DNA of 7,346 nucleotides from Burkholderiales bacterium (GCA_011390055.1 JAABTC010000083.1:1-7346); one strand, 5' to 3'. Counted from the first letter of the stretch, positions 1-7,209 are shown. Notes: generated from the letters alone by a model not told the origin. Translations and numbers: made by a program.

Positions 1-192
1 CTTGACCGAGAACCCCGAAAAATTCGACGCCCGCGAGTGGCTGAAGCCGGCGCGCGAAGCGGCCTACCGCATCTGCAAGCAGCGCTACCTGGAGTTCGGT
101 TGCGAGGGCCAGGCCGCCAAGATCAAGCCGCAGTCGCTGGCCGAGGTGGCGCAGCGCTACAAGAGCGGCGCACTGGCGCAGACCGTCGTCTG

Positions 193-193
<1 letters not shown>
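1..193 (+). CDS. fba: Class II fructose-1,6-bisphosphate aldolase, C-terminal end (partial)
   Basis: The reading frame enters from the left edge (first full codon at base 2) and ends at TGA 191-193, giving the last 63 residues of a longer protein. The visible tail (ENPEKFDAREWLKPAREAAY, then a CKQRYLEFG stretch, KIKPQSL, and ending near RYKSGAL) matches the C-terminus of the class II, zinc-dependent aldolases of betaproteobacteria (Fba/CbbA, Calvin-cycle subtype). Those enzymes interconvert fructose-1,6-bisphosphate with dihydroxyacetone phosphate and glyceraldehyde-3-phosphate in the cytosol. The metal ligands and catalytic residues lie upstream, outside the window, so activity cannot be judged. 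The TTG at base 2 is an internal leucine, not a start. The stop overlaps the purC ATG by one base, which suggests one transcript and translational coupling. The family assignment comes from remembered homologues. Confidence 0.85.
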
Positions 194-1095
<902 letters not shown>

Positions 1096-1096
1096 G

Positions 1097-2263
1097 ATGA
1101 TCCCCCGCTCGCGGTTGCTGGCCAAGCTCGACACGGCGATCGCCGCGGCGGGCAACCCGATCGAAGCCCGTTGCCTGCGCGCCGAGCGCGCCGGCCTGCT
1201 GGCGCGCCAGGGCCAGCTCGAAGCCGCGCGGGCGGCCATCGATGAACTCACCGCGCAACTCGCCTGGGCACCGAACCCGACGTTGCGCGCCTGGCTGGTG
1301 CTGGCCGATGGGCTGCACGGTTACTACAGTGCGCTCGGGCGCGGCGCGCAGGAGCAGGTTGAGCTGGCTTACCGGCTGGCTTGCGAAGGCCCTTCGATGC
1401 CACGTCTGCACGCGGTGGCCGCGGCCTGGCTGGCCAACATGGCCTTCGCCAACGACGACATGCCGCGCATGGCCACACTGGTGCGGGAAGCGCTCGACAC
1501 CGCCGCGCCGCAGCACCATGCCGCGCGGGCCCGCGCCGCGCTGGTGGCCGGCTACGCGTACCACTTTGCCGCGGCCGGCGAGCGCGCTCAGCCGTGGTAC
1601 GAGGCCTCGCGCCGGCACGCGATCGCCGAAGGCGACGAAACGCAGCTGTCCGCACTGATGCACAACCAGGCCTGGATGCGCGCCAGCCAGGCGCGGCTGG
1701 CGCTGCTTTTCGGTCCGGCTGTTGCAGGGGGCCGGGTCGAACCCGGGCGCGCCGCGACGCCGTCCGCCGACGAGGCCGTGGCCCAGGCGCTGATGGGCGC
1801 CGAGTCGATCGGGCATTACGACGCCGGCATCGGCACCGCTTCGTTGGGTTCCCTGGTGCCGATGCTGCGCGCGCAGGTGCTCACCGCCCAAGGCCGTTGG
1901 CCCGAGGCCTTGGCGCTGTTCGAAAGCCACCTCGAGGCCGCCCGTGCCGACGGCCTGGAGCGCCTGCTGCCGTGCCTGCTGGCCGACCGTGCCTGGTGCG
2001 CATGGCAGGTGGGGCACGCGCACGAGGCGCAGGCTCTGGCCGGCGCAGCCGAGCAGGCGCTGCAGCAGGACTGCGACACCGACGATCGTGCGATGGCCCA
2101 GGCTCGGCTGGCGCAGTTGTGTCGCGCACTCGGCGATGCGGACGCGGCGCAGCGCCATCGCGCCGAAGCCGAGCACGGCCACCGCACGCACTGCGAACAG
2201 CAGGCGCGTATCGGGGCGCTGCTCGACGAAGCCTTGGTGGGGGTCGACCCGGCCACGGTCTGA
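1097..2263 (+). CDS. Uncharacterised TPR-like helical-repeat protein
   Basis: I do not recognise a named family. The 388-residue product is rich in Ala, Leu and Arg and looks all-alpha. Tetratricopeptide-like helix pairs can be seen at about residues 23-52 (RAGLLARQGQLEAARAAID) and 258-290 (LTAQGRWPEALALFESHLE), with further helical units to about 360. There is no signal peptide, transmembrane segment, DNA-binding motif or catalytic signature, so a cytosolic scaffold or protein-binding role is an inference only. A low-complexity Gly/Pro/Arg stretch near 207-222 may be a loop between two helical halves. The ATG lies one base after the purC TGA (TGA-G-ATG), so it is probably the last gene of the fba-purC transcript and translated by coupling. 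The downstream neighbour converges on it. It could resemble the TPR sensor halves of MalT/LuxR-type regulators, but no effector domain is present. Confidence 0.8.
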   Translation: MIPRSRLLAKLDTAIAAAGNPIEARCLRAERAGLLARQGQLEAARAAIDELTAQLAWAPNPTLRAWLVLADGLHGYYSALGRGAQEQVELAYRLACEGPSMPRLHAVAAAWLANMAFANDDMPRMATLVREALDTAAPQHHAARARAALVAGYAYHFAAAGERAQPWYEASRRHAIAEGDETQLSALMHNQAWMRASQARLALLFGPAVAGGRVEPGRAATPSADEAVAQALMGAESIGHYDAGIGTASLGSLVPMLRAQVLTAQGRWPEALALFESHLEAARADGLERLLPCLLADRAWCAWQVGHAHEAQALAGAAEQALQQDCDTDDRAMAQARLAQLCRALGDADAAQRHRAEAEHGHRTHCEQQARIGALLDEALVGVDPATV

Positions 2264-2264
2264 A

Positions 2265-2278
2265 CGCCGCGCGCGGCG
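2265..2278. other. 14-base perfect GC palindrome between convergent genes
   Basis: CGCCGCGCGCGGCG is its own reverse complement and starts two bases after the TPR gene stop, in the 54-base gap before the convergent CnoX-like gene ends. It could fold as a 5-bp stem with a CGCG loop in either transcript. No T-tract follows on either strand, so a classical intrinsic terminator is not supported. In DNA this GC-rich a short palindrome may be chance. Confidence 0.3.
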
Positions 2279-2317
2279 GCTGCCGTCCCAGCGCCGTCAG
2301 CGCGGCATGCGCAGGCG

Positions 2318-3271
2318 TCAGAACAAGGCCATGCTCAACTTGCGCCGGTACTGGTCGACCACCGGGTCGGCCGCGGCGGTCAGCCCGGCCTTGCCGGTGA
2401 GCTCGAGCGCACCCTTGGCCTTGGCCGTATCGGCGGCGCTGGGCTTGGGCACGGGCTTGGTCAACAGCGTCAGGATCGCGACGTAGGTCTTGCGCGCGGC
2501 CTCCTGGTTCCAGCTCTTGTCACGCATCACGATCTCGAGCAGTTCGTCCATCGCGTCGGTGTAGCGGCCGGCGGCAAAGAGGCCCTGCGCGAGTTCGAAG
2601 CGGGCCTCGAAATCGCGCTTGTTGGCAGCGATCGCGGCAGCCAGGCTCTGGGCGTCGCGCCCACCCTGCGCCGCACGCTGCGCCGCGATCCAGCGGCCCA
2701 GTGCATCGATGCGGGCATCGACCAGCGCCTTGGCCGCGACCGGCGCGTAGGCCTGCTCGGCCAATTCGAGCTGACCCTGTTCGAGCAACAGCTTGACGTA
2801 GTCGAAGCGCGCAACGTCGTTGGCCGGATCGATGGCCACGGCCTGCTGCAGCAGGGCCAGTGCCGAGCCCACGTCGCCTTCGGCCATCAGCACTTCGGCT
2901 TCCTCGAGCTCGGCCTCGGCCTCGAACTCGTCGGGCGTCGGTACATGCTTGTCGAGGAAGGCGCGAACCTGCGCCTCGGGCAGCGCGCCGACGAAGCCGT
3001 CGACCGGTTGCCCGCCCGCGAACAGCACGCAAAACGGAATCGAGCGCACGCCGAAGGCCTGGCTCAGCTGGGCCGCGATCTCGGGCTGGTCGTCGCTGTT
3101 CAACTTGGCCAGCTTGAAGCGGCCGGCGTACGCCACCTCCAGCTTTTCCAGCACCGGTCCGAGCTGCTTGCAAGGGCCGCACCAGGGCGCCCAGATGTCG
3201 AGCAGCACCGGTTGTTGCACCGAGGCCTGGATGAGGTCGGCCTCGAAATTCGCGAGCGTGATGTCGTTCAT
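2318..3271 (-). CDS. cnoX: CnoX/YbbN-type chaperedoxin (thioredoxin domain plus TPR)
   Basis: The 317-residue protein has an N-terminal thioredoxin domain (about 1-110) with the full redox motif WCGPC (Cys31, Cys34) and the cis-proline at Pro79 (RSIPF). An acidic linker follows (about 114-126), then TPR-like helices (about 119-190) and the C-terminal YbbN-type repeat domain (about 209-270, with RFELAQGLFAAGRYTDAMDE and KSWNQEAARK). This is the CnoX/YbbN layout. In E. coli this family holds unfolding proteins and protects cysteines during chlorine stress, with a degenerate redox motif; forms with WCGPC, as here, are expected to keep thioredoxin activity. A third cysteine (Cys81) sits two residues after the cis-proline. 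A Lys/Ala/Pro-rich stretch (272-301) separates the repeat domain from the conserved tail DPVVDQYRRKLSMALF. The ATG at 3271-3269 places the thioredoxin fold normally; only a weak ribosome site is visible. It is divergent from purE with a 69-base gap. Confidence 0.92.
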   Translation of the reverse strand: MNDITLANFEADLIQASVQQPVLLDIWAPWCGPCKQLGPVLEKLEVAYAGRFKLAKLNSDDQPEIAAQLSQAFGVRSIPFCVLFAGGQPVDGFVGALPEAQVRAFLDKHVPTPDEFEAEAELEEAEVLMAEGDVGSALALLQQAVAIDPANDVARFDYVKLLLEQGQLELAEQAYAPVAAKALVDARIDALGRWIAAQRAAQGGRDAQSLAAAIAANKRDFEARFELAQGLFAAGRYTDAMDELLEIVMRDKSWNQEAARKTYVAILTLLTKPVPKPSAADTAKAKGALELTGKAGLTAAADPVVDQYRRKLSMALF

Positions 3272-3299
3272 GGTCCGTCGATGGGAGTGGGAGCGTGCC

Positions 3300-3305
3300 T
3301 ACAAT
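3300..3305 (+). promoter_or_regulatory. Possible -10 element of the purE-purK-sua5 promoter
   Basis: TACAAT differs from the TATAAT consensus at one position and sits in the 69-base gap between the divergent cnoX-like gene and purE, 35 bases before the purE TTG. It is A/T-rich within very GC-rich sequence. The best -35 candidate 16 bases upstream (TCGATG, 3278-3283) is weak and overlaps the region just before the divergent start. A start of transcription near 3312 would give a leader of about 29 bases, too short for a riboswitch. No PurR-like operator palindrome was seen. Confidence 0.5.
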
Positions 3306-3329
3306 TCAAGGCTTCCGCAGCATGAGCCT

Positions 3330-3333
3330 GGAG
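3330..3333 (+). promoter_or_regulatory. Ribosome binding site supporting the purE TTG start
   Basis: GGAG lies seven bases before the TTG at 3341, a good Shine-Dalgarno distance. It helps choose this start: the frame is closed by TGA at 3323-3325, there is no ATG or GTG between that stop and 3341, and the next candidates (GTG 3368, GTG 3371, ATG 3374) would delete the first beta strand just before the GSSSD loop. Confidence 0.6.
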
Positions 3334-3340
3334 CGCGCCC

Positions 3341-3838
3341 TTGACAGAGCCCTGCCCGTTGGTCGGCGTGGTGATGGGTTCTTCCAGCGACTGGCAGACC
3401 CTTCGGCACGCGGCCGCTATTCTCGCCGAGTTCGGCGTGCCGCACGAATGCCTCGTGATCTCGGCCCACCGCATGCCCGACGCCATGTTCGATTACGCCG
3501 AGCAGGCCCGCACACGCGGCCTGGTGGCGCTGATCGCCGGTGCGGGCGGCGCCGCGCACCTGCCCGGCATGCTGGCCGCCAAGACCACCGTACCGGTGCT
3601 CGGCGTGCCGGTGGCCAGCAAGCACCTGAACGGCGTCGATTCGCTGCATTCGATCGTGCAGATGCCCAAGGGCGTGCCAGTTGCGACCTTCGCCATCGGC
3701 GATGCCGGCGCGGCCAATGCCGCGCTCTTTGCAGTGGCAATGCTGGCGCAGACCGACGCGGGCCTGCTCGAACGGCTCGAGGCCTTCCGCGCGCGCCAGA
3801 GCGAAGTCGCGCAGGCGATGACCTCGGATCTCAAGTGA
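3341..3838 (+). CDS. purE: N5-carboxyaminoimidazole ribonucleotide mutase, class I PurE
   Basis: PurE moves the carboxylate of N5-CAIR to carbon 4, giving CAIR, the step after PurK and before PurC. The 165-residue protein is full length for class I bacterial PurE. Visible signatures are the phosphate-binding loop MGSSSDW (12-18), SAHRMPD (41-47) with the catalytic histidine His43 (equivalent to the active-site His of E. coli PurE), and GAGGAAHLPGM (67-77), followed by PVLGVPV and a QMPKGVPVAT block. Translation most likely starts at TTG 3341, giving MTEPCPLVGVVMG, supported by the upstream GGAG. It is the first gene of a compact operon: purK starts 10 bases after its stop, and a class I PurE needs a PurK partner, which is present. 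Nothing suggests damage. An ATG at 3322 is out of frame. Confidence 0.97.
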   Translation: MTEPCPLVGVVMGSSSDWQTLRHAAAILAEFGVPHECLVISAHRMPDAMFDYAEQARTRGLVALIAGAGGAAHLPGMLAAKTTVPVLGVPVASKHLNGVDSLHSIVQMPKGVPVATFAIGDAGAANAALFAVAMLAQTDAGLLERLEAFRARQSEVAQAMTSDLK

Positions 3839-3848
3839 CGCACCGCGC

Positions 3849-5030
3849 ATGAAGCCGATCCTGCCCGGCAGCCTGGGCGACGACGGACGCCCTGCCACGC
3901 TGGGGGTGATGGGCGGCGGCCAGCTTGGGCGCATGTTCGTCCAGGCCGCGCAGGCGATGGGCTACTACACCGCGGTGCTCGACCCCGACCCGACCAGCCC
4001 GGCCGGCCTCGTCGCGCACTACCACGTTCAGGCCGACTACCTCGGCGAGCCGGGCCTGGCGCAGCTGATGCAGCGCAGCTCGGCCATCACCACCGAGTTC
4101 GAGAACGTGCCGGCCGCGGCATTGGCGACACTGGCCGCACACCGCCCGGTGTCTCCCGGGGCCGCATGCGTGGCGGTGTGCCAGGACCGCGCGGTGGAGA
4201 AGGCGCACTTTGAACGCAGCGGCGTGCCCTGCGCGCCGTACGCTGTGATCGAGACGGCAGCGCAGTTGGCCGCCGTGCCTTCCCAGCTGCTGCCGGGCAT
4301 CCTGAAGACCTCGCGGCTGGGCTACGACGGCAAGGGCCAGGCCCGCGTGGCCGACCGCGCCGCGCTGGCCGCCGCCTGGGACACGCTGCGCTGCGCGCCG
4401 TGCGTGCTCGAACAGCAGTTGCCGCTGGCCCTGGAGCTGAGCGTGATCGTGGCGCGCGGCGCCGACGGGCAGTGCGTGCACCTGCCGGTGCAGCAGAACC
4501 TGCACCGCGACGGCATTCTGGCCGTCACGCAGGTGCCCGCGCCCGATGCCGACGCCGCCTTGCAGCAGCGGGCGGTGCAGGCCGCCGAGTCGCTGGCCGA
4601 GGCGCTGGGCTACGTCGGGGTGCTGTGCGTCGAATTTTTCCTGTTGCAGGACGGCCGCCTGGTGGCCAACGAGATGGCGCCACGCCCGCACAACTCGGGC
4701 CACTACAGCATCGAGGCCTGCGACGTGTCGCAGTTCGCGCTGCAGGTGCGCTGCCTGGCGGGGTTGCCGCTGGTGCAACCGCGGTTGCACTCCCCCGCGG
4801 TGATGCTGAACCTTCTCGGTGACCTGTGGCTCGACCCAGCCGGGCGCGAGCGGGTGCCCGACTGGTCGGGCGTGTTGGCGTTGCCTGGGGCCCACCTGCA
4901 CCTCTACGCGAAAGGCCAGGCCCGCCCCGGCCGCAAGATGGGCCACCTCACTATCACCGCGGCCGACGCCGCCACCGCCCGCGCGGTGGCCTTGCGGGCG
5001 GCGGCTACGCTGGGCTTGCCGGCGTTCTGA
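3849..5030 (+). CDS. purK: N5-carboxyaminoimidazole ribonucleotide synthase (ATP-grasp)
   Basis: PurK carboxylates AIR with ATP and bicarbonate to make N5-CAIR, the substrate of PurE. The 393-residue product fits the betaproteobacterial length. Domains run in the ATP-grasp order: an N-terminal nucleotide-binding fold with GVMGGGQLGRM (19-29), then TTEFENVP, the central ATP-grasp domain with the glycine-rich loop GYDGKGQ (158-164), and the metal/ATP site NEMAPRPHNSGH (274-285), followed by the C-terminal small domain ending in LTITAADAATARAVALRA. The first residues (MKPILPGSLGDDGRPATLG) form a short lead before the first beta strand, as in relatives. The ATG at 3849 is the first reasonable start after purE; no clear Shine-Dalgarno is seen in the 10-base gap, so coupling to purE is likely. 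Sua5 starts five bases after the stop. Confidence 0.97.
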   Translation: MKPILPGSLGDDGRPATLGVMGGGQLGRMFVQAAQAMGYYTAVLDPDPTSPAGLVAHYHVQADYLGEPGLAQLMQRSSAITTEFENVPAAALATLAAHRPVSPGAACVAVCQDRAVEKAHFERSGVPCAPYAVIETAAQLAAVPSQLLPGILKTSRLGYDGKGQARVADRAALAAAWDTLRCAPCVLEQQLPLALELSVIVARGADGQCVHLPVQQNLHRDGILAVTQVPAPDADAALQQRAVQAAESLAEALGYVGVLCVEFFLLQDGRLVANEMAPRPHNSGHYSIEACDVSQFALQVRCLAGLPLVQPRLHSPAVMLNLLGDLWLDPAGRERVPDWSGVLALPGAHLHLYAKGQARPGRKMGHLTITAADAATARAVALRAAATLGLPAF

Positions 5031-5035
5031 GTGCG

Positions 5036-6058
5036 ATGCGACTCGACGGCAGCGACCCGAGGGCCCTGGAGGCCGCGGCCGACCGGCTGGCGGCGGGCGA
5101 ACTGGTCGCGTTCCCGACCGAGACCGTGTACGGCCTGGGCGCGCGTGCCGACGACGATGCCGCCGTGGCCCGGATCTTCGCCGCCAAAGGCCGCCCGACC
5201 GACCATCCGCTCATCGTGCACGTCACCGACGCCGCGCAGGCGCGCTCGTTCGCGGCCGAGTGGCCGCCGCTGGCCGAGCGCCTTGCCGCGGCGTTCTGGC
5301 CCGGCCCGCTGACGCTGATCGTGGCGCGCCAGCCGCAGCGGGCCAGCGCAGCCGCCGCCGGCCAGCCGACGATCGGGCTGCGTTGTCCCGACCACCCGCT
5401 GGCGCAGGCCCTGCTCGTTGCCGCGGCGCGGCGCGGCGTGGCCGGCGTGGCGGCGCCCAGCGCCAACCGCTTCGGCCGCATCAGCCCGACCACGGCAGTG
5501 CACGTGCAGGCCGAGTTTGGCGCTGCCGGCGAGCCCGTCACGGTGCTCGACGGCGGCCCCTGCGCGGTCGGCATCGAGTCGGCGATCGTCGATTGCTCGC
5601 GCGGCCGGCCGGTGCTGCTGCGCCCGGGCAGCTTGTCGCAGGAGCAGCTGGCGGCTGCTGCGGGCATGCCGCTGGCGGCACGCGACGACGCGGCGCCGCG
5701 CGCCTCCGGCACCCTCGAGGCCCACTACGCCCCGCACGCGAAACTGCGCCTGATGCCCGCGGCGGCGCTGGCCGATGCGCTCGCGATCTGGGTCGAGGCC
5801 GACCAGGCCGTCTCGGCCCCACGCCCGGCCGGGCCCCGGCTGGCGGTATATTCGCGCACCGTGCGCACACCCCGTGCGGCCGCGCTGGCGGTGCGGCGGA
5901 TGCCCGAGACGCCAAGGGCCGCGGCCTACGAATTGTTTGCAGTCTTGCGTGAACTCGATGCGCTCGGCGTGGCACTGATCTGGGTTGAACAACCGCCGCC
6001 CGGCGCCGACTGGGCCGGCGTGCGCGACCGGCTCGAGCGCGCGGCCGCCACCGCGTGA
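5036..6058 (+). CDS. sua5: L-threonylcarbamoyladenylate synthase, long Sua5 type (TsaC family)
   Basis: This enzyme condenses L-threonine, bicarbonate and ATP to threonylcarbamoyl-AMP, the donor for the t6A37 modification of ANN-decoding tRNAs (transfer needs TsaD and partners, not in the window). The 340-residue product has two parts. The YrdC/TsaC catalytic domain (about 1-205) shows FPTETVYGLG (26-35), KGRPTDHPL (51-59), WPGPLTLI, and the nucleotide-site SAN (142-144). The linker SGTLEAHYAP (224-233), typical of long Sua5 proteins, leads to a C-terminal Sua5 domain (about 235-340). E. coli TsaC, at about 190 residues, lacks this second domain. The ATG at 5036 gives the normal N-terminus five bases after purK; the same frame is open further upstream, but only across purK. 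It is most likely the last gene of the purE-purK transcript. Both PurK and Sua5 use ATP and bicarbonate. Confidence 0.95.
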   Translation: MRLDGSDPRALEAAADRLAAGELVAFPTETVYGLGARADDDAAVARIFAAKGRPTDHPLIVHVTDAAQARSFAAEWPPLAERLAAAFWPGPLTLIVARQPQRASAAAAGQPTIGLRCPDHPLAQALLVAAARRGVAGVAAPSANRFGRISPTTAVHVQAEFGAAGEPVTVLDGGPCAVGIESAIVDCSRGRPVLLRPGSLSQEQLAAAAGMPLAARDDAAPRASGTLEAHYAPHAKLRLMPAAALADALAIWVEADQAVSAPRPAGPRLAVYSRTVRTPRAAALAVRRMPETPRAAAYELFAVLRELDALGVALIWVEQPPPGADWAGVRDRLERAAATA

Positions 6059-6108
6059 AACACTGACCGCCTGCACACCCTGTCATCCGACTTCGACCGT
6101 TCCCCGCT

Positions 6109-6112
6109 GGAG
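6109..6112 (+). promoter_or_regulatory. Ribosome binding site of the degenerate SGNH lipoprotein
   Basis: GGAG stands five bases before the ATG at 6118 and supports that start. The rest of the 59-base gap after sua5 (6059-6117) shows no convincing promoter hexamers, so it remains open whether the gene is read from the upstream operon or has its own promoter. Confidence 0.55.
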
Positions 6113-6117
6113 ATTGC

Positions 6118-7071
6118 ATGCGCCCAAATTTTCTTGCCCGCCTCGCCACCGCCCTGGTCGCCGGCGTTCTGGTCGCCGCCTGCGGGGGCGGCCAGGTCGA
6201 GCCGTTTGCGCCCACGCGCATCCTGGCCTTCGGCGACGAGCTGAGCACCATCGAGGCCGACGGCCGCAAGCACAGCATCAACGGCTACAAGCAGGTCACT
6301 GTCAACGGTGTCACCAGCGACGACCTGACCACGCTCGACTGCACCCGGCTGCCGATCTGGACCCAGACCGTCGCGGCCAGCTTCAGCCTGGCCTTCGACC
6401 ACTGCCTGGGCACGGCGACCGCCGCCAGTGGCCAGACGCTGGCCCGTCCCGGGCAGAAGGTGGCGGACTTCGCGGCCCAGGTGGCTGCGGTCCAGGGCGT
6501 GCCCTTCGGGGAGAAAGACTTGGCGCTGGTGATGTTCGGCCTGAACGACATCCTCGAGCTGTACGGCAGCTACACCGGCTCCAACCGCGACGCCCTGATC
6601 GCCGAAGCGCGCACGCGTGGCGCGGTGCTGGGCGGGCAGGTCAATGCGCTGGCCCAGCGTGGACCGGCGGTGGTGGTGCTGACGGTGCCCGACATCGGCT
6701 TGTCGCCGTTTGCGCTGGCCCAGAACAGCGCGGGCGACACCTCGCGGTCGCAGCTGATCTCCGACCTGGTCGCAACCTTCAACAACCGCATGAGCGTCGA
6801 GCTGATCAACGACGGCCGCTTGATCGGGCTGGTGTACGCCGACATCGAGGTGCAGAACAACGTCAAGTTCAAGGAGACCTACGCTCTTTCGAACGTCACG
6901 CAGGCCGCCTGCCTGACCAGCGCCGCGCTGCCGGCCTGCACCACCACGAGCCTCGTTGCCGGCGCCACCGCCACCACCTGGCTCTGGGCCGACAGCCTGC
7001 TGCTGTCGCCGGCGGGTCAGGCCCGGCTCGGCCTGCTGGCCGAATCGCGCGCGCGCAACAACCCGTTCTGA
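6118..7071 (+). CDS. Outer-membrane lipoprotein with degenerate SGNH/GDSL hydrolase domain (probable pseudo-enzyme)
   Basis: The 317-residue product starts with a lipoprotein signal peptide: basic start (MRPNFLAR), hydrophobic core, and lipobox VAAC with Cys22. Gly at +2 favours the outer membrane. The mature part follows the SGNH layout: strand plus block I at 35-43 (ILAFGDELS), block III FGLNDI (140-145), and a C-terminal WADSLLLSPAGQ (290-301). SGNH hydrolases use the Ser of GDS and a D-x-x-H pair. Here Ser is Glu41 (GAG, 6238-6240), and the His position after Asp292 is Leu295 (CTG). The only histidines are His52 and His95, so no normal catalytic pair exists. Four cysteines (75, 96, 265, 274) could form two disulfides in the periplasm. 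The frame is intact, so this is not simple gene decay. It may bind a ligand instead of hydrolysing one. A second lipoprotein with intact GDSL follows. The fold call is from motifs only. Confidence 0.8.
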   Translation: MRPNFLARLATALVAGVLVAACGGGQVEPFAPTRILAFGDELSTIEADGRKHSINGYKQVTVNGVTSDDLTTLDCTRLPIWTQTVAASFSLAFDHCLGTATAASGQTLARPGQKVADFAAQVAAVQGVPFGEKDLALVMFGLNDILELYGSYTGSNRDALIAEARTRGAVLGGQVNALAQRGPAVVVLTVPDIGLSPFALAQNSAGDTSRSQLISDLVATFNNRMSVELINDGRLIGLVYADIEVQNNVKFKETYALSNVTQAACLTSAALPACTTTSLVAGATATTWLWADSLLLSPAGQARLGLLAESRARNNPF

Positions 7072-7082
7072 GGCCTGCGCGG

Positions 7083-7103
7083 GCCGGGGCTGTTGCGCCC
7101 GGC
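7083..7103 (+). terminator. GC-rich hairpin downstream of the degenerate SGNH gene
   Basis: GCCGGG (7083-7088) pairs with CCCGGC (7098-7103) across a 9-base loop, and the stem can be extended by two outer pairs (one G-U). It begins 12 bases after the stop at 7069-7071. There is no run of T after the stem, so it could slow polymerase or protect the mRNA end, but an intrinsic terminator is not shown. Confidence 0.25.
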
Positions 7104-7112
7104 TCACGCCGT

Positions 7113-7122
7113 GGGTTAACCC
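7113..7122. repeat. GGGTTAACCC palindrome and flanking direct repeats
   Basis: GGGTTAACCC is a perfect 10-base palindrome, about 27 bases before the likely -10 of the next gene. An 8-base direct repeat CCCGGCTC flanks or overlaps it (7098-7105 and 7120-7127, spaced by 22 bases, about two helical turns). This could be an operator. The repeat is GC-rich and also occurs inside the end of the upstream gene (7022-7029), so chance is possible. Confidence 0.3.
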
Positions 7123-7148
7123 GGCTCGGGGCGCTCGGGCCAGGCTCT

Positions 7149-7154
7149 TATAGT
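7149..7154 (+). promoter_or_regulatory. Possible -10 element of the second SGNH lipoprotein gene
   Basis: TATAGT differs from TATAAT at one position and lies 62 bases before the ATG at 7217, in an A/T-containing pocket of a GC-rich gap. The hexamer 17 bases upstream (TCGGGG, 7126-7131) is a poor -35, so an activator or another sigma factor might be needed. If used, it gives this gene its own promoter apart from the upstream lipoprotein gene. Confidence 0.45.
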
Positions 7155-7202
7155 CCCCCGCAATTGGGCGCTGCCTCGCTGCGGCCCCTTCGACACCGCA
7201 TC

Positions 7203-7209
7203 AAGGAGA
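7203..7209 (+). promoter_or_regulatory. Strong Shine-Dalgarno of the second SGNH lipoprotein gene
   Basis: AAGGAGA lies seven bases before the ATG at 7217. It is the strongest ribosome binding site in the window and fixes the start of a gene that is cut by the window edge. Confidence 0.75.

Noticed and set aside
37..192. 52-codon upstream extension of the purC frame
   Set aside because: It overlaps the aldolase C-terminus in another frame and carries no PurC similarity.
3322..3324. ATG just upstream of purE as its start
   Set aside because: It is in a different frame from PurE. No frameshift is needed, because TTG 3341 with GGAG explains the N-terminus.
3272..3340. Purine riboswitch or PurR operator upstream of purE
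   Set aside because: The gap is only 69 bases, too short for an aptamer plus expression platform, and no matching palindrome was seen.
3831..4946. 371-codon open frame on the - strand opposite purK
   Set aside because: purK is certain from its motifs over the whole length; the antisense product has no recognisable domain and is rich in Arg, His and Gln.
4826..5035. 70-codon upstream extension of the sua5 frame
   Set aside because: This part lies inside purK, gives Arg/Pro-rich non-homologous sequence, and the ATG at 5036 places the Sua5 N-terminus normally.
4904..6076. 390-codon open frame on the - strand opposite sua5
   Set aside because: sua5 is well supported by motifs; the antisense frame is composition-driven.
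5926..7107. 393-codon open frame on the - strand opposite the SGNH lipoprotein
   Set aside because: The + strand has a signal peptide, lipobox, ribosome site and SGNH blocks. The - product is Gln/Arg/Gly-rich and spans two genes and a gap.
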